Source: JAHRAW01 sp965212085
Lineage (GTDB): Bacteria > Pseudomonadota > Gammaproteobacteria > Arenicellales > Poriferihabitantaceae
Reading direction: 5' to 3'
Length of the DNA stretch: 64,000 bases
NCBI GenBank assembly: GCA_965212085.1
Contig: OZ243042.1
Span: 682,001 to 746,000 of the forward strand
Shown here: positions 33,573 through 43,194 of the stretch, piece after piece
How the letters are laid out: the number at the start of each line of letters is the position of its first letter
Numbering within the stretch: the stretch's first letter is position 1
The notes under the pieces: generated by a model
What the model saw: the letters and a program-made list of their open reading frames with translations, nothing else
Told to the model about the DNA's origin: nothing
Databases searched by the model: none
Program-made: the position numbers and the translations under genes

Positions 33573-34238
33573 ATGACCTTCCTCCAATTCGCCTTTTATT
33601 TTTTCAGCGCGGTGCTGGTGTTCGCCGCCGCGATGGTGGTGACGGTGCGCAATCCGGTCAAGGCGGCGTTGTTTCTGGTGCTGGCGTTTTTCAGCGCCGC
33701 GTGCGTGTGGATTACCCTGGAGGCCGAGTTCCTCGCCATCGTGCTGGTGCTGGTTTACGTCGGCGCGGTCATGGTGTTGTTCCTGTTCGTGGTGATGATG
33801 CTGGACATCAACCTCGCCGAGTTGCGCGCCGGGTTCACGCGCTACCTGCCGGCCGGCAGCGTGGTGGCGGTGTTGCTGGTGGTGGAGCTCGCGCTGGTGC
33901 TGGCGCGCTCGTTTTCGCCGGAGCGCTTTGCCAATCCGGCCTTGCGCGCCGCCGGCCACAGCAATACCCGGGAACTCGGCGAGCAACTGTACACCACCTA
34001 CGTCTATCCGTTTGAGATCGCCGCCGTCATCCTGCTGGTGGCGATCATCGCCGCCATCGCGCTGACCATGCGCCCGCGTCCGCATTCGCATTCGCATTCG
34101 ACTGGCAAGCGCATCAACCCGGCGGACCAGGTGCGCACGCGGCGCGAAGAGCGGTTGCGCATCGTCAAGATGAAATCGGCGACCCAGGAACCGGCGGAAC
34201 CGGCGGAACGAAACGAACAGGAGGACGAGCCGTCATGA
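33573..34238 (+). CDS. nuoJ: NADH-quinone oxidoreductase subunit J, with extended tail
   Basis: A 221-residue membrane subunit with five transmembrane segments. Conserved stretches are NPVKAALFLVLAFFSAACVWI, EFLAIVLVLVYVGAVMVLFLFVVMM and, late, YPFEIAAVILLVAIIAAIAL. The last 50-55 residues form a hydrophilic tail with an HSHSHS segment encoded by three CGCATT hexamers (34081-34098), and then a charged end. It restarts the nuo reading order after the R-M insertion; its stop overlaps the nuoK start. Confidence 0.95.
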   Translation: MTFLQFAFYFFSAVLVFAAAMVVTVRNPVKAALFLVLAFFSAACVWITLEAEFLAIVLVLVYVGAVMVLFLFVVMMLDINLAELRAGFTRYLPAGSVVAVLLVVELALVLARSFSPERFANPALRAAGHSNTRELGEQLYTTYVYPFEIAAVILLVAIIAAIALTMRPRPHSHSHSTGKRINPADQVRTRREERLRIVKMKSATQEPAEPAERNEQEDEPS

Positions 34239-34540
34239 TCCCCCTGTCCCACTACCTCGGCCTCGGCGCCGTCCTGTTCGCCCTCAGCGTGGTGGGGATT
34301 TTTCTCAACCGCAAGAACGTGGTGATCCTGCTGATGTCCATCGAGCTGCTGCTGCTGGCGGTCAACATCAATTTCATCGCCTTCTCGCATTTTCTCCAGG
34401 ACACCGCCGGGCAGGTGTTCGTGTTTTTCATCCTGACCGTGGCGGCCGCCGAATCCGCCATCGGCCTCGCCATCCTCATCGTATTGTTCCGCTCCCGCCG
34501 CACCATCAACGTCGAAGAACTGGACTCGCTCAAAGGATGA
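34235..34540 (+). CDS. nuoK: NADH-quinone oxidoreductase subunit K
   Basis: A 101-residue, three-helix membrane subunit (MrpC/MnhC-like). NRKNVVILLMSIELLLLAVN contains the conserved membrane Glu needed for proton transfer, and a second acidic residue lies in VAAAESAIGLAIL. It overlaps nuoJ (ATGA) and nuoL (ATGA), so all three are translated as a chain. Confidence 0.97.
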   Translation: MIPLSHYLGLGAVLFALSVVGIFLNRKNVVILLMSIELLLLAVNINFIAFSHFLQDTAGQVFVFFILTVAAAESAIGLAILIVLFRSRRTINVEELDSLKG

Positions 34541-36498
34541 AAACCGTCTACCTGGCAATCCCGCTGGTGTGCCTCGCCGCCTCAATCATCATCGGGCTTA
34601 CCGGCCGCCTCATCGGCCGCCGCGCCGCGCACTTCATCGCCATCGCCGGCGTCGCCGCGGCCTTCGCGCTGTCGCTGCTGGTGTACGCCGACGTCCGCGA
34701 CGGCAACCTGTTCAACGACACCGTCTATACCTGGGCGGTGAGCGGCGGCGTGCCGCTGCGCATCGGCTTTATGATTGACCAGCTGAGCGCCATGATGATG
34801 GTGGTGGTAACCTTCGTCTCGCTCATGGTGCACGTGTACACCATCGGCTACATGGCCGGCGACCCCGGTTATCAGCGTTTCTTCTGCTACATCTCGTTGT
34901 TCACCTTCGCCATGCTGATGCTGGTGATGTCCAACAACTTCCTGCTGTTGTTCTTCGGCTGGGAGGCGGTGGGCCTGATTTCCTACCTGCTGATCGGTTT
35001 CTGGTACGAGCGCGACAGCGCGGTCTTCGCCAACCTCAAAGCCTTCCTGGTCAACCGCGTCGGCGACTTCGGCTTCATCCTCGGCATCGCCGCGGTGATG
35101 TACTTGTTCGGCTCCCTCGACTACGGCGCGGTGTTCGCCGGCGCCGAAGGGCTGCGCGAGCAAACCGTGGTGACCGTGTTCGGCGAATGGAAATGGATGA
35201 CCATCATCTGCCTGCTGTTGTTCCTCGGCGCCATGGGCAAGTCCGCCCAGGCGCCGCTGCACGTGTGGCTGCCGGATTCCATGGAAGGCCCGACGCCGAT
35301 CTCGGCGCTCATCCACGCCGCCACCATGGTCACCGCCGGCATCTTTATGGTGGCGCGCATGTCGCCGTTGTTTGAACTGTCGGAGACGGCGCTGTCGGCG
35401 GTGCTGGTGATCGGCGCCACCACCGCGATTTTCATGGCGCTGGTGGGCCTGGTGCAAAACGACATCAAGCGCGTGGTGGCGTACTCGACCCTGTCGCAAC
35501 TCGGCTACATGACCGTGGCGCTCGGTGCTTCGGCCTACGAAGTGGCGATCTTTCACCTCGGCACCCACGCCTTCTTCAAGGCATTGTTGTTCCTCGCCGC
35601 CGGCTCGGTGATCATCGCCATGCACCACGAGCAGGACATGCGCAAAATGGGCGGGCTGCGGGTGGTCATGCCGGTCACCTATATCACCGCCGCGGTCGGC
35701 TCGCTGGCGCTGGCCGGCATCCCGCCGTTCGCCGGCTTCTTCTCCAAGGACGCGGTCATCGAAGCGGCCCGCCACAGCCAGGCGTGGGGCGCGAACTACG
35801 CTTACGTGGCGGTGCTGCTGGGGGTGTTCGTGACCGCCTTCTATTCGTTCCGGCTATTGTTCATGACTTTCCACGGCAACAACCGCTCCGACCAGGAGAC
35901 CCGCCGGCACCTGCGCGAATCCCCCGGCGTAGTAACCTGGCCGCTGGTGGCGCTGGCGATTCCGTCGCTGCTCGCCGGCTTTTTGTTTTTTGAACCGGTC
36001 ATCAGCGGCGCATTCTTTGGCGACGCCATTCACGTCGCCCCGGAGCACGACGTAGTGGCGCAACTCGCCGACCTCAACCGCGGCCAACACGGCTTCGGCC
36101 TGATCATGGCGACCATACTGCACGGCATCCTCGGCGCGCCCCTGTGGCTGGCGGTGGCCGGCATCGGCTTCGCCTGGTACTGCTACTGCAAACAACCCGG
36201 CCTGCCGGCGCGGATCGCCGCCGCCAGCGGGCCGCTGTATTCGATCCTGCAGAAAAAATACGGCTTCGATGAACTCTATCAGGCGGTGTTCGCCAAAGGC
36301 TCGGTGGCCTTCGGCGAGTTTCTTTCCCGGCGCATAGACGCCGGCCTCGTGGACGGCGTGCTGGTCAACGGCTCGGCGCGGCTGGTGGGATGGTGCGCCG
36401 GCGTGGTGCGCAACATTCAGACCGGGTTCACCTATCACTACGCCTTCGCCATGATCGTCGGGCTGTTCTGCCTGGTCACTTTCTTCGTGTGGTTATAA
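34537..36498 (+). CDS. nuoL: NADH-quinone oxidoreductase subunit L
   Basis: A 653-residue antiporter-like proton-pumping subunit with about 16 transmembrane helices and the long C-terminal lateral helix. Visible motifs are FFGWEAVGLISYLLIGFWY (essential Glu), MGKSAQAPLHVWLPDSMEGPTP, HAATMVTAGIFMVAR, and NDIKRVVAYSTLSQLGYM. The length is slightly above average. It starts on the nuoK stop and is followed 14 bases later by nuoM. Confidence 0.97.
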   Translation: MKTVYLAIPLVCLAASIIIGLTGRLIGRRAAHFIAIAGVAAAFALSLLVYADVRDGNLFNDTVYTWAVSGGVPLRIGFMIDQLSAMMMVVVTFVSLMVHVYTIGYMAGDPGYQRFFCYISLFTFAMLMLVMSNNFLLLFFGWEAVGLISYLLIGFWYERDSAVFANLKAFLVNRVGDFGFILGIAAVMYLFGSLDYGAVFAGAEGLREQTVVTVFGEWKWMTIICLLLFLGAMGKSAQAPLHVWLPDSMEGPTPISALIHAATMVTAGIFMVARMSPLFELSETALSAVLVIGATTAIFMALVGLVQNDIKRVVAYSTLSQLGYMTVALGASAYEVAIFHLGTHAFFKALLFLAAGSVIIAMHHEQDMRKMGGLRVVMPVTYITAAVGSLALAGIPPFAGFFSKDAVIEAARHSQAWGANYAYVAVLLGVFVTAFYSFRLLFMTFHGNNRSDQETRRHLRESPGVVTWPLVALAIPSLLAGFLFFEPVISGAFFGDAIHVAPEHDVVAQLADLNRGQHGFGLIMATILHGILGAPLWLAVAGIGFAWYCYCKQPGLPARIAAASGPLYSILQKKYGFDELYQAVFAKGSVAFGEFLSRRIDAGLVDGVLVNGSARLVGWCAGVVRNIQTGFTYHYAFAMIVGLFCLVTFFVWL

Positions 36499-36512
36499 GG
36501 GGGAGAGCGGCC

Positions 36513-38006
36513 ATGGAAAACCACTTGCTCAGCCTGCTAATCTGGTTGCCGATCGTCGGCGGCGCGCTGGTCATCGGCGCCGGTGGCGGCACCGATGGCG
36601 AGCGGCGCGCCGAACTCGCGCGGCGGCTGGCGCTGGGTTTTTCCATCGCCGTTTTCCTGCTGAGCGTGCCGTTATACACCCGCTTCGATGCCGCCACCGC
36701 GGCCATGCAGTTCACCGAACACGCCGGCTGGATCGGCGCCTACAACGTGTATTATTCCCTCGGCGTTGACGGCATCTCCATGCCGCTCATCCTGCTGACC
36801 ACGTTGTTGACCGTGGTGGTAATCATCGCCGGCTGGAAGGCCATCACCGAGCGCGTGGCGCAGTACATGGCCGCCTTCCTGATCATGGAGGGCTTGATGA
36901 TCGGCGTGTTCGCCTCCCTCGACGCGGTGTTGTTCTATGTATTCTGGGAGGCGATGCTGATCCCGATGTTCCTGATCATCGGCATCTGGGGCGGGCCCAA
37001 CCGCATCTACGCCACCATCAAGTTTTTCCTCTACACCCTGCTCGGCTCGCTGCTGATGCTGGTGGCGTTGTTGTACCTGTACAACGCCAGCGGCGGCAGC
37101 TTCAGCATCCTCGACTACCACGCCCTGCCACTGGCGATGACCCCGCAGATCCTGATCTTCCTGGCGTTCTTCGCCGCCTTCGCGGTCAAGGTGCCGATGT
37201 TTCCGGTGCACACCTGGCTGCCGGACGCCCACGTCGAAGCGCCCACCGGCGGCTCGGTAATCCTGGCGGCGGTGATGCTGAAAATGGGCGGCTACGGTTT
37301 CCTGCGCTTCAACCTGCCGATCACCCCGGACGCCGGCCACGAACTGGCGTGGCTGATGATCACGCTGTCGCTGATCGCGGTGGTCTATATCGCGCTGGTG
37401 GCGCTGGTGCAGCAGGACATGAAAAAACTCATCGCCTACTCGTCCATCTCCCACATGGGCTTCGTGACCCTCGGCCTTTTCATTTTCAACGCCCAGGGCG
37501 CGGAAGGGGCGATGATTCAGATGATCTCCCACGGCTTTATCTCCGGCGCGCTGTTTTTGTGCGTCGGCGTATTGTACGACCGCCTGCACTCGCGCATGAT
37601 CGATACCTACCGGGGCATCGCCGCCCCCATGCCGGTGTTCGCCGCCTTTCTGGTATTGTTCGCCATGGCCAACTCCGGCCTGCCGGGAACTTCCGGTTTC
37701 GTCGGCGAGTTTCTGGTCATCCTCGGCGCGTTTCAGGCCAGCGCATGGTACGCCGCGCTGGCCGCGCTGACCCTGATTTTCGGCGCCGCCTATACTTTGT
37801 GGATGGTCAAGCGGGTGGTGTACGGCAAGGTGGTGTCGGATCAGGTCGCGGCGCTGGCCGACCTCGACCGGCGGGAAATCCTGTTCCTTTCAATCCTCGC
37901 CGCCATGGTGCTGCTGGTGGGTATCTGGCCGAACCCGATCCTTGAAGTCATGCACGCCACCATTGACAACCTGCTCGCGCACACCGCCATTTCCAAACTG
38001 CCATGA
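36513..38006 (+). CDS. nuoM: NADH-quinone oxidoreductase subunit M
   Basis: A 497-residue antiporter-like subunit. The start MENHLLSLL was chosen because of a GGGGGAGAG ribosome site; an in-frame extension reaches back inside nuoL. Conserved blocks are YSLGVDGISMPLILLTT, FYVFWEAMLIPMFLIIGIWGG, VPMFPVHTWLPDAHVEAPT and QQDMKKLIAYSSISHMG. The stop overlaps the nuoN start. Confidence 0.97.
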   Translation: MENHLLSLLIWLPIVGGALVIGAGGGTDGERRAELARRLALGFSIAVFLLSVPLYTRFDAATAAMQFTEHAGWIGAYNVYYSLGVDGISMPLILLTTLLTVVVIIAGWKAITERVAQYMAAFLIMEGLMIGVFASLDAVLFYVFWEAMLIPMFLIIGIWGGPNRIYATIKFFLYTLLGSLLMLVALLYLYNASGGSFSILDYHALPLAMTPQILIFLAFFAAFAVKVPMFPVHTWLPDAHVEAPTGGSVILAAVMLKMGGYGFLRFNLPITPDAGHELAWLMITLSLIAVVYIALVALVQQDMKKLIAYSSISHMGFVTLGLFIFNAQGAEGAMIQMISHGFISGALFLCVGVLYDRLHSRMIDTYRGIAAPMPVFAAFLVLFAMANSGLPGTSGFVGEFLVILGAFQASAWYAALAALTLIFGAAYTLWMVKRVVYGKVVSDQVAALADLDRREILFLSILAAMVLLVGIWPNPILEVMHATIDNLLAHTAISKLP

Positions 38007-39529
38007 ACGCCGCATCCCTACAAACCGCCGCCGCGTTGCCGGAGATATTCCTTGCGCTGGCCGCCTGCGCGATTCTGCTGATCGGCGCGTACGGCAAAAA
38101 GACCGATGACCATAACAGCGGCGGCGCGATTTGCTGCCGGCTGGGCATCGCCGCGCTGGTAATTACCGCGTTGCTGGTGGGCGCGGGTTCGGGTTTGGGT
38201 TCAGACTTTTTGGGCGGTTTTTCCGGGCAGTTTTCGGCGCCGGCAACCGCCGCCTTAAACAATATGTTCATCAACGACCCGCTGGCCCGGCTGCTCAAGA
38301 TCGCCGTGTGCCTGCTGTCCGCCGGGGCGTTCGTCTACAGCCGCCGCTACAACCGCGAGCGCAACATTTTCACCGGCGAGTACTACGTCCTCGGCCTGTT
38401 CGCGGTGGCCGGCATGATGGTGATGGCCTCCGGCAACCACCTCCTGACCCTGTACCTCGGGCTGGAACTGATGTCGCTGTGCCTGTACGCCATGATCGCC
38501 TGCTACCGCGACGACCAACTGGCGGCGGAGGCGGCGATGAAATACTTTGTGCTGGGGGCGCTGGCCTCGAGCATGCTGTTGTACGGCATGTCATTGTTGT
38601 ACGGCCTGACCGGCTCCCTGGAACTGTCCGCCATCCGCGCCGCCCTGGGTGCCGGCAGCGCCGGCAACGACAACCCGGCGGTGGCCCTGGCGGTGGTGTT
38701 CATCGTCGTGGCGCTGGCCTTCAAGATCGGCGCGGTGCCGTTCCACATGTGGGTGCCGGACGTGTATCACGGCGCGCCGACCTCCACCACCGCGTTCCTC
38801 AGCGCGGCGCCGAAGATCGCCGCCTTCGCCCTGATGATGCGGCTGCTGGCGGGCGGCCTTGAAGACCTGTTCGGGATGTGGCAACAGATGCTCCTGATCC
38901 TCGCCGTCCTGTCGGTGGCGGCGGGCAATATCATTGCCATCGCCCAGCACAACCTCAAGCGCATGCTGGCGTATTCGACCATCTCCCACATGGGCTTTTT
39001 CCTGTTCGGCATGGCCAGCGGCGCCCAGGGCTACAGCGCGGCGTTGTTTTATGTGCTGATCTACGCGGTCATGAGCCTCGGCGCCTTCGGCGCTATTTTG
39101 TGCCTGGCCCGCGCCGGCCATGAATCGGATCGCCTCGACGACCTCAAGGGGCTGAGCGCGCGCAGCCCGTGGACCGCGTTCCTGCTATTAATCCTGATGC
39201 TGTCCATGGCCGGGATTCCGCCCACCGCCGGCTTCTTCGCCAAACTCTCGGTAATCCAGGCGCTGGTCGGGGCGCAACTGGTATGGGTCGCGGTGGTGGC
39301 GGTGCTGCTCGCGGTGATCGGCGCGTTTTACTACCTGCGGGTCATCAAACTGATGTACTTCGACCCGCCCGCCGATCAAGTAGATACGGACGCGGATGAA
39401 CACACCACCTGGCCAATGGACGCGCGGCTGCTACTGTCGTTCAACGCGCTGGTCATCATCGCCATCCTGCCCTGGATCAACGCCTTGATTGCCCTGTGCA
39501 ACGAAGTCATCCGCAGCTTTGCGGTGTAG
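38003..39529 (+). CDS. nuoN: NADH-quinone oxidoreductase subunit N
   Basis: A 508-residue antiporter-like subunit that completes complex I. Conserved blocks are LYLGLELMSLCLYAMIA (essential Glu), VPFHMWVPDVYHGAPT, HNLKRMLAYSTISHMGF and FFAKLSVIQALV. It begins in the ATGA overlap with nuoM. No clear terminator follows; ddl starts 41 bases later and may be read from the same transcript. Confidence 0.97.
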   Translation: MNAASLQTAAALPEIFLALAACAILLIGAYGKKTDDHNSGGAICCRLGIAALVITALLVGAGSGLGSDFLGGFSGQFSAPATAALNNMFINDPLARLLKIAVCLLSAGAFVYSRRYNRERNIFTGEYYVLGLFAVAGMMVMASGNHLLTLYLGLELMSLCLYAMIACYRDDQLAAEAAMKYFVLGALASSMLLYGMSLLYGLTGSLELSAIRAALGAGSAGNDNPAVALAVVFIVVALAFKIGAVPFHMWVPDVYHGAPTSTTAFLSAAPKIAAFALMMRLLAGGLEDLFGMWQQMLLILAVLSVAAGNIIAIAQHNLKRMLAYSTISHMGFFLFGMASGAQGYSAALFYVLIYAVMSLGAFGAILCLARAGHESDRLDDLKGLSARSPWTAFLLLILMLSMAGIPPTAGFFAKLSVIQALVGAQLVWVAVVAVLLAVIGAFYYLRVIKLMYFDPPADQVDTDADEHTTWPMDARLLLSFNALVIIAILPWINALIALCNEVIRSFAV

Positions 39530-39569
39530 GGTTGCCCAACCGTCGCCTGCGCCGCCCGCGAAGTCGTCC

Positions 39570-40727
39570 ATGAAAAAAATAAACCTCGGATTGTTGTTCG
39601 GCGGCCGCTCCTGCGAACACGAAGTTTCGGTAACCTCGGCGCGCTCCATCCTCAAGGCCATTGACCGCGACAAATACAACGTCAGTTTGATCGGCATAGA
39701 CAAGGCCGGCCACTGGCGCCTCGCCGATGACTTCGAGCAACTGCTTGAAGACGGCGCGGTACAATCCATCGCGCACCGCCCCGCAAAAAAAACCGGCGGT
39801 GACCGGATCACCCTGGACTTGCACCACCACGGCAACCTGTCGGCGCCGGCCAGGCCGGGCGATGCGGCGCAGCGCAACTCGCCGCCGGCCCTTGATGTAA
39901 TTTTCCCGGCCCTGCACGGCACCTTCGGCGAAGACGGCACACTCCAGGGCGTGTTCGAGATGGCCGGGATTCCCTACGTCGGTTGCGGCGTCGCCGCTTC
40001 GGCGCTCGCCATGGACAAAATCCTGGCGAAAAAAATCTTCGCAGCCGCGGGCATTCCGCAAGCCGCCCACGCCGCCTTCACCGCAACCCAGTGGCGGCAT
40101 GACCCGGCGGAGATACTGGCGCGCGGCGAAGCCCAACTTGGCTACCCGATGTTCGTCAAGCCCGCCAACCTCGGTTCAAGCGTCGGCATCAGCAAAGCAA
40201 AAGACCGCGCACAACTGCAAGACGCCATCCAACTCGCGCTGCGCTTCGACAACAAAATCGTCCTCGAACAGTCCATGGAAAACTGCCTGGAAGCGGAATG
40301 CGCGGTGCTCGGCAACGACCACCCCGAAGCCTCGGTGGTCGGCGAGATCATCCCCGGCGCCGAGTTCTACGACTACACCACCAAATACATTGACGACAAA
40401 ACCGAACTAGTAGTGCCCGCCAACCTCCCCGACCACGCCGCCGCGCAGGTGCGCGAACTGGCCGTCAAAGCCTTTAAAGAAATAGACGGCGCCGGCCTCG
40501 CGCGCGTGGATTTTTTCGTCCACCGCGAAACCTGGCAAGTGACGCTGAACGAAATCAACACCCTCCCCGGCTTCACCCCGATCAGCATGTACCCGCGCCT
40601 GTGGCAAGCCAGCGGCGTACCCTACGCCGAACTCATCGACCGCTTGATTCAACTCGCCCTGGAAAACCACCACGCAAAAGCTGCGTTGCAACGCGCCCTG
40701 GAACCACCGGGGCCGTCCGAATCCTGA
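39570..40727 (+). CDS. ddl: D-alanine--D-alanine ligase
   Basis: A 385-residue ATP-grasp enzyme that makes the D-Ala-D-Ala dipeptide for peptidoglycan. Motifs seen are LLFGGRSCEHEVSVTSA, HGTFGEDGTLQG, FVKPANLGSSVGISK, the RVDFFVHRETWQVTLNEIN metal site and TLPGFTPISMYP. The start MKKINLGLL was chosen over an in-frame extension that overlaps nuoN. The length suits the longer DdlA-like branch. It is not beside murC/ftsQ as in enterics; it follows nuo directly. Confidence 0.95.
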   Translation: MKKINLGLLFGGRSCEHEVSVTSARSILKAIDRDKYNVSLIGIDKAGHWRLADDFEQLLEDGAVQSIAHRPAKKTGGDRITLDLHHHGNLSAPARPGDAAQRNSPPALDVIFPALHGTFGEDGTLQGVFEMAGIPYVGCGVAASALAMDKILAKKIFAAAGIPQAAHAAFTATQWRHDPAEILARGEAQLGYPMFVKPANLGSSVGISKAKDRAQLQDAIQLALRFDNKIVLEQSMENCLEAECAVLGNDHPEASVVGEIIPGAEFYDYTTKYIDDKTELVVPANLPDHAAAQVRELAVKAFKEIDGAGLARVDFFVHRETWQVTLNEINTLPGFTPISMYPRLWQASGVPYAELIDRLIQLALENHHAKAALQRALEPPGPSES

Positions 40728-40761
40728 CCAAACCCGGCATCACCGTTTTCGGGCGATGGGC

Positions 40762-42048
40762 TCAGGGCCGGATATGCCCATCCCCCATTACGATGTACTT
40801 TCGGCAGGTCAATCCTTCCAGACCCACCGGGCCGCGCACGTGCAGTTTGTCGGTGCTGATGCCGATTTCGGCGCCGAGGCCGTATTCGAAGCCGTCGGCG
40901 AACTGGGTCGAGGCGTTGACCATTACCGAACTTGAGTCCACCTGGCGCAGGAACCTGCGGCTGTGGGCGAGGTTTTCGGTGATGATGGCGTCGGTGTGGT
41001 GGGAGCCGTGGGTGTTGATGTGTTCGATGGCTTGCTCGAGGCCGTCCACCACCCGCACCGCGAGGATCGCGTCGAGATACTCGGTGGTCCAGTCGGTTTC
41101 GGCGGCGGCTTTCATCCGGGGGACGATGGCCCGGGATTTTTCGCAGCCGCGCAGTTCGATGCCGCGTTCAAGGTAGCGTCGGGATAATTCCGGCAGCACC
41201 GAGGGGGCGATTTTTTCGGCTACCAGCAGCGTCTCCATGGCGCCGCAGATGCCGTAGCGGCGCGCCTTGGCGTTGTAGGCGACCTCCACGGCCATGACCG
41301 GGTCGGCGTCTTCGTCCACGTAGGTGTGGCACAGGCCGTCGAAATGCCGGATTACCGGCACCGAGGCTTCGCGGCTGACGCGTTCGATGAGGCTTTTGCC
41401 GCCGCGCGGAACGATGACATCAATGTATTCCGGCATGCTGATCAACGCGCCGACCGCCGCCCGGTCGGTGGTTTCGACCAGTTGCGCGGCGCGCGCCGGC
41501 AGCCCGGCGTGGCGCAACCCGGCGCGCAAGGATTCGTGTACGGCGAGGTTGGAATGGATGGCCTCGGAGCCGCCGCGCAGGATTACCGCGTTGCCCGCTT
41601 TCAGGCACAGGACGGCGGCGTCTATGGTGACGTTGGGCCGCGACTCGTAAATGATCCCGACGGTCCCCAAAGGCACGCGCATTTTGCCCACCTGGATGCC
41701 GCTCGGGCGGTGCGCCATGTCGGTAATTTCCCCCACCGGGTCGGGCAGCCGGGCGACCTGGCGGCAGCCTTCGGCCATGGCTTGGACGCGCCCGGCGTCT
41801 AGCATCAGGCGGTCGGTGAGGGCGTCGCTCAGGCGGTTGCGCCTGCCGGCCTGCAAATCCTTGGCGTTGGCCTTGAGGATGCCGGCCTGGTTGTCCAACA
41901 GGCTTTGGGCGGTGGCTTCCAGCGCGGCGTTTTTGACCGCAGTGGGGGCGTCGGCGATGACCGCCGATGCGCTGCGGGCGGCCTGCCCCAACTGCTCCAT
42001 ATACGCGGAGACGCCGGATGGTTGTGCGGTGCTGGCTTGCATGGTCAT
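40762..42048 (-). CDS. proA: Gamma-glutamyl phosphate reductase
   Basis: A 428-residue aldehyde-dehydrogenase-fold enzyme of proline synthesis that reduces gamma-glutamyl phosphate to the semialdehyde. Hallmarks are VPLGTVGIIYESRPNVTIDAA, CLKAGNAVILRGGSEA, DVIVPRGGKSL, the catalytic Cys region FDGLCHTYVD, and TQFADGFEYGLGAEIGIST with HVRGPVGLEGLT at the end. The ATG at 42048 was chosen; codons further upstream in frame do not look like ProA. It closes the minus-strand set leuS-lptE-holA-proA. proB is not in the window. Confidence 0.95.
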   Translation of the reverse strand: MTMQASTAQPSGVSAYMEQLGQAARSASAVIADAPTAVKNAALEATAQSLLDNQAGILKANAKDLQAGRRNRLSDALTDRLMLDAGRVQAMAEGCRQVARLPDPVGEITDMAHRPSGIQVGKMRVPLGTVGIIYESRPNVTIDAAVLCLKAGNAVILRGGSEAIHSNLAVHESLRAGLRHAGLPARAAQLVETTDRAAVGALISMPEYIDVIVPRGGKSLIERVSREASVPVIRHFDGLCHTYVDEDADPVMAVEVAYNAKARRYGICGAMETLLVAEKIAPSVLPELSRRYLERGIELRGCEKSRAIVPRMKAAAETDWTTEYLDAILAVRVVDGLEQAIEHINTHGSHHTDAIITENLAHSRRFLRQVDSSSVMVNASTQFADGFEYGLGAEIGISTDKLHVRGPVGLEGLTCRKYIVMGDGHIRP

Positions 42049-42153
42049 TTCATTGACGGGATGAGATGAACTTGATGAACGGGTTATTGTAAGGCAAAAG
42101 CGGGGCAAAATACGGCGGCGCCCGGTGCCTCAATGCCTCCGTGCATCAGTGCC

Positions 42154-43179
42154 TCAGTGAATCCGCAGCCCGCATATACGCAGGCCGATGCTCTCGATTT
42201 CCTCCCAGATATTGGCGCGCTGCATGGGCGCGCGGCCCTTGAGCATCAGGTCCGCCCACGCCAGCCGCCGCAACAGGTTGTGGCACTGGGTCGGAGACAG
42301 GCGGCGCAACGCGGAACCGACCAGGTTGCTACGGCTGCTCCACACCCCGTAACGCTTGAACAGATCCCGCGGATTCCCGCCTGAGGCAACGGCGGCGGAC
42401 AGGTGGCACAGCGTGCGCACGTCCCTGGTCAGCGCCCACAGGATCAGCACCGGCTCGGCCTGGTTGCGCCGCAGGCCCTGGAGGATGCGCGTGCAGCGGT
42501 GGGCGGAGCCGGCGAGGCAGGCGTCAACCAGGGCATAGACGGTGAAGCGCGCGTGATCGGCGATGGCGTTCTCCACGGTCTCGGTGGTGATTTTTTCCTC
42601 CGGGGACAACAACGCCAGCAGGTTGATTTCCTGGGCGGCGGCCAGCAGGTTGCCTTCGACAAAATGACTCAGCCGCTCCGCCGCTTCAGAATCAAACCGC
42701 AGACCTTTGGCGGTCATGCGCCGGCTGATCCATTCGGGCAGCTGCGCGGCGGCGATGCCGGGGCATTCCACCACCACCCCGGCGTCCTCCACCTTCTTGA
42801 ACCATTTAGTATTCTGCGCGCGTTTTTCGATGGCGCCGCTGATCAGCAGCAGCACGGTGTCGTTCCCGGAGATGGAGTCCACGTAATGAATCAGCGCCTT
42901 GTCGCCGCCGACTCCCGGCTTGCCGGTGGGCATGCGCAGTTCGATGATTTTTTTGTCGGAGAATAGCGACATCGAGCGGCCGCCGGCGAGCACTTGATTC
43001 CAGTCGAAGCCGGGTTCCAAGGTGTGGCGGATGCGTTCGGTGAAGCCCTGTTCGCGCGCCTGCCGGCGGATGTGATCGAGGGCTTCTTCGATGAGCAGGG
43101 TCTCGCTGCCGAACAGGTGGTACAACGGCACCAGGCCCCGGCCGAGGTTGGCGGACAGCGAGGAAAGGGGGAGGCGCAT
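42154..43179 (-). CDS. holA: DNA polymerase III subunit delta
   Basis: A 341-residue clamp-loader subunit that opens the beta sliding clamp. The N-terminal VPLYHLFGSETLLIEEALD, the segment SMSLFSDKKIIELRMPTGKPG and WFKKVEDAGVVVEC are family blocks, and the C-terminal helical collar with QAEPVLILWALTRDVRTL follows. The length is normal. It lies 15 bases downstream of lptE, the usual order in gammaproteobacteria. Confidence 0.95.
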   Translation of the reverse strand: MRLPLSSLSANLGRGLVPLYHLFGSETLLIEEALDHIRRQAREQGFTERIRHTLEPGFDWNQVLAGGRSMSLFSDKKIIELRMPTGKPGVGGDKALIHYVDSISGNDTVLLLISGAIEKRAQNTKWFKKVEDAGVVVECPGIAAAQLPEWISRRMTAKGLRFDSEAAERLSHFVEGNLLAAAQEINLLALLSPEEKITTETVENAIADHARFTVYALVDACLAGSAHRCTRILQGLRRNQAEPVLILWALTRDVRTLCHLSAAVASGGNPRDLFKRYGVWSSRSNLVGSALRRLSPTQCHNLLRRLAWADLMLKGRAPMQRANIWEEIESIGLRICGLRIH

Positions 43180-43194
43180 GGCGGAATTTCGGAG

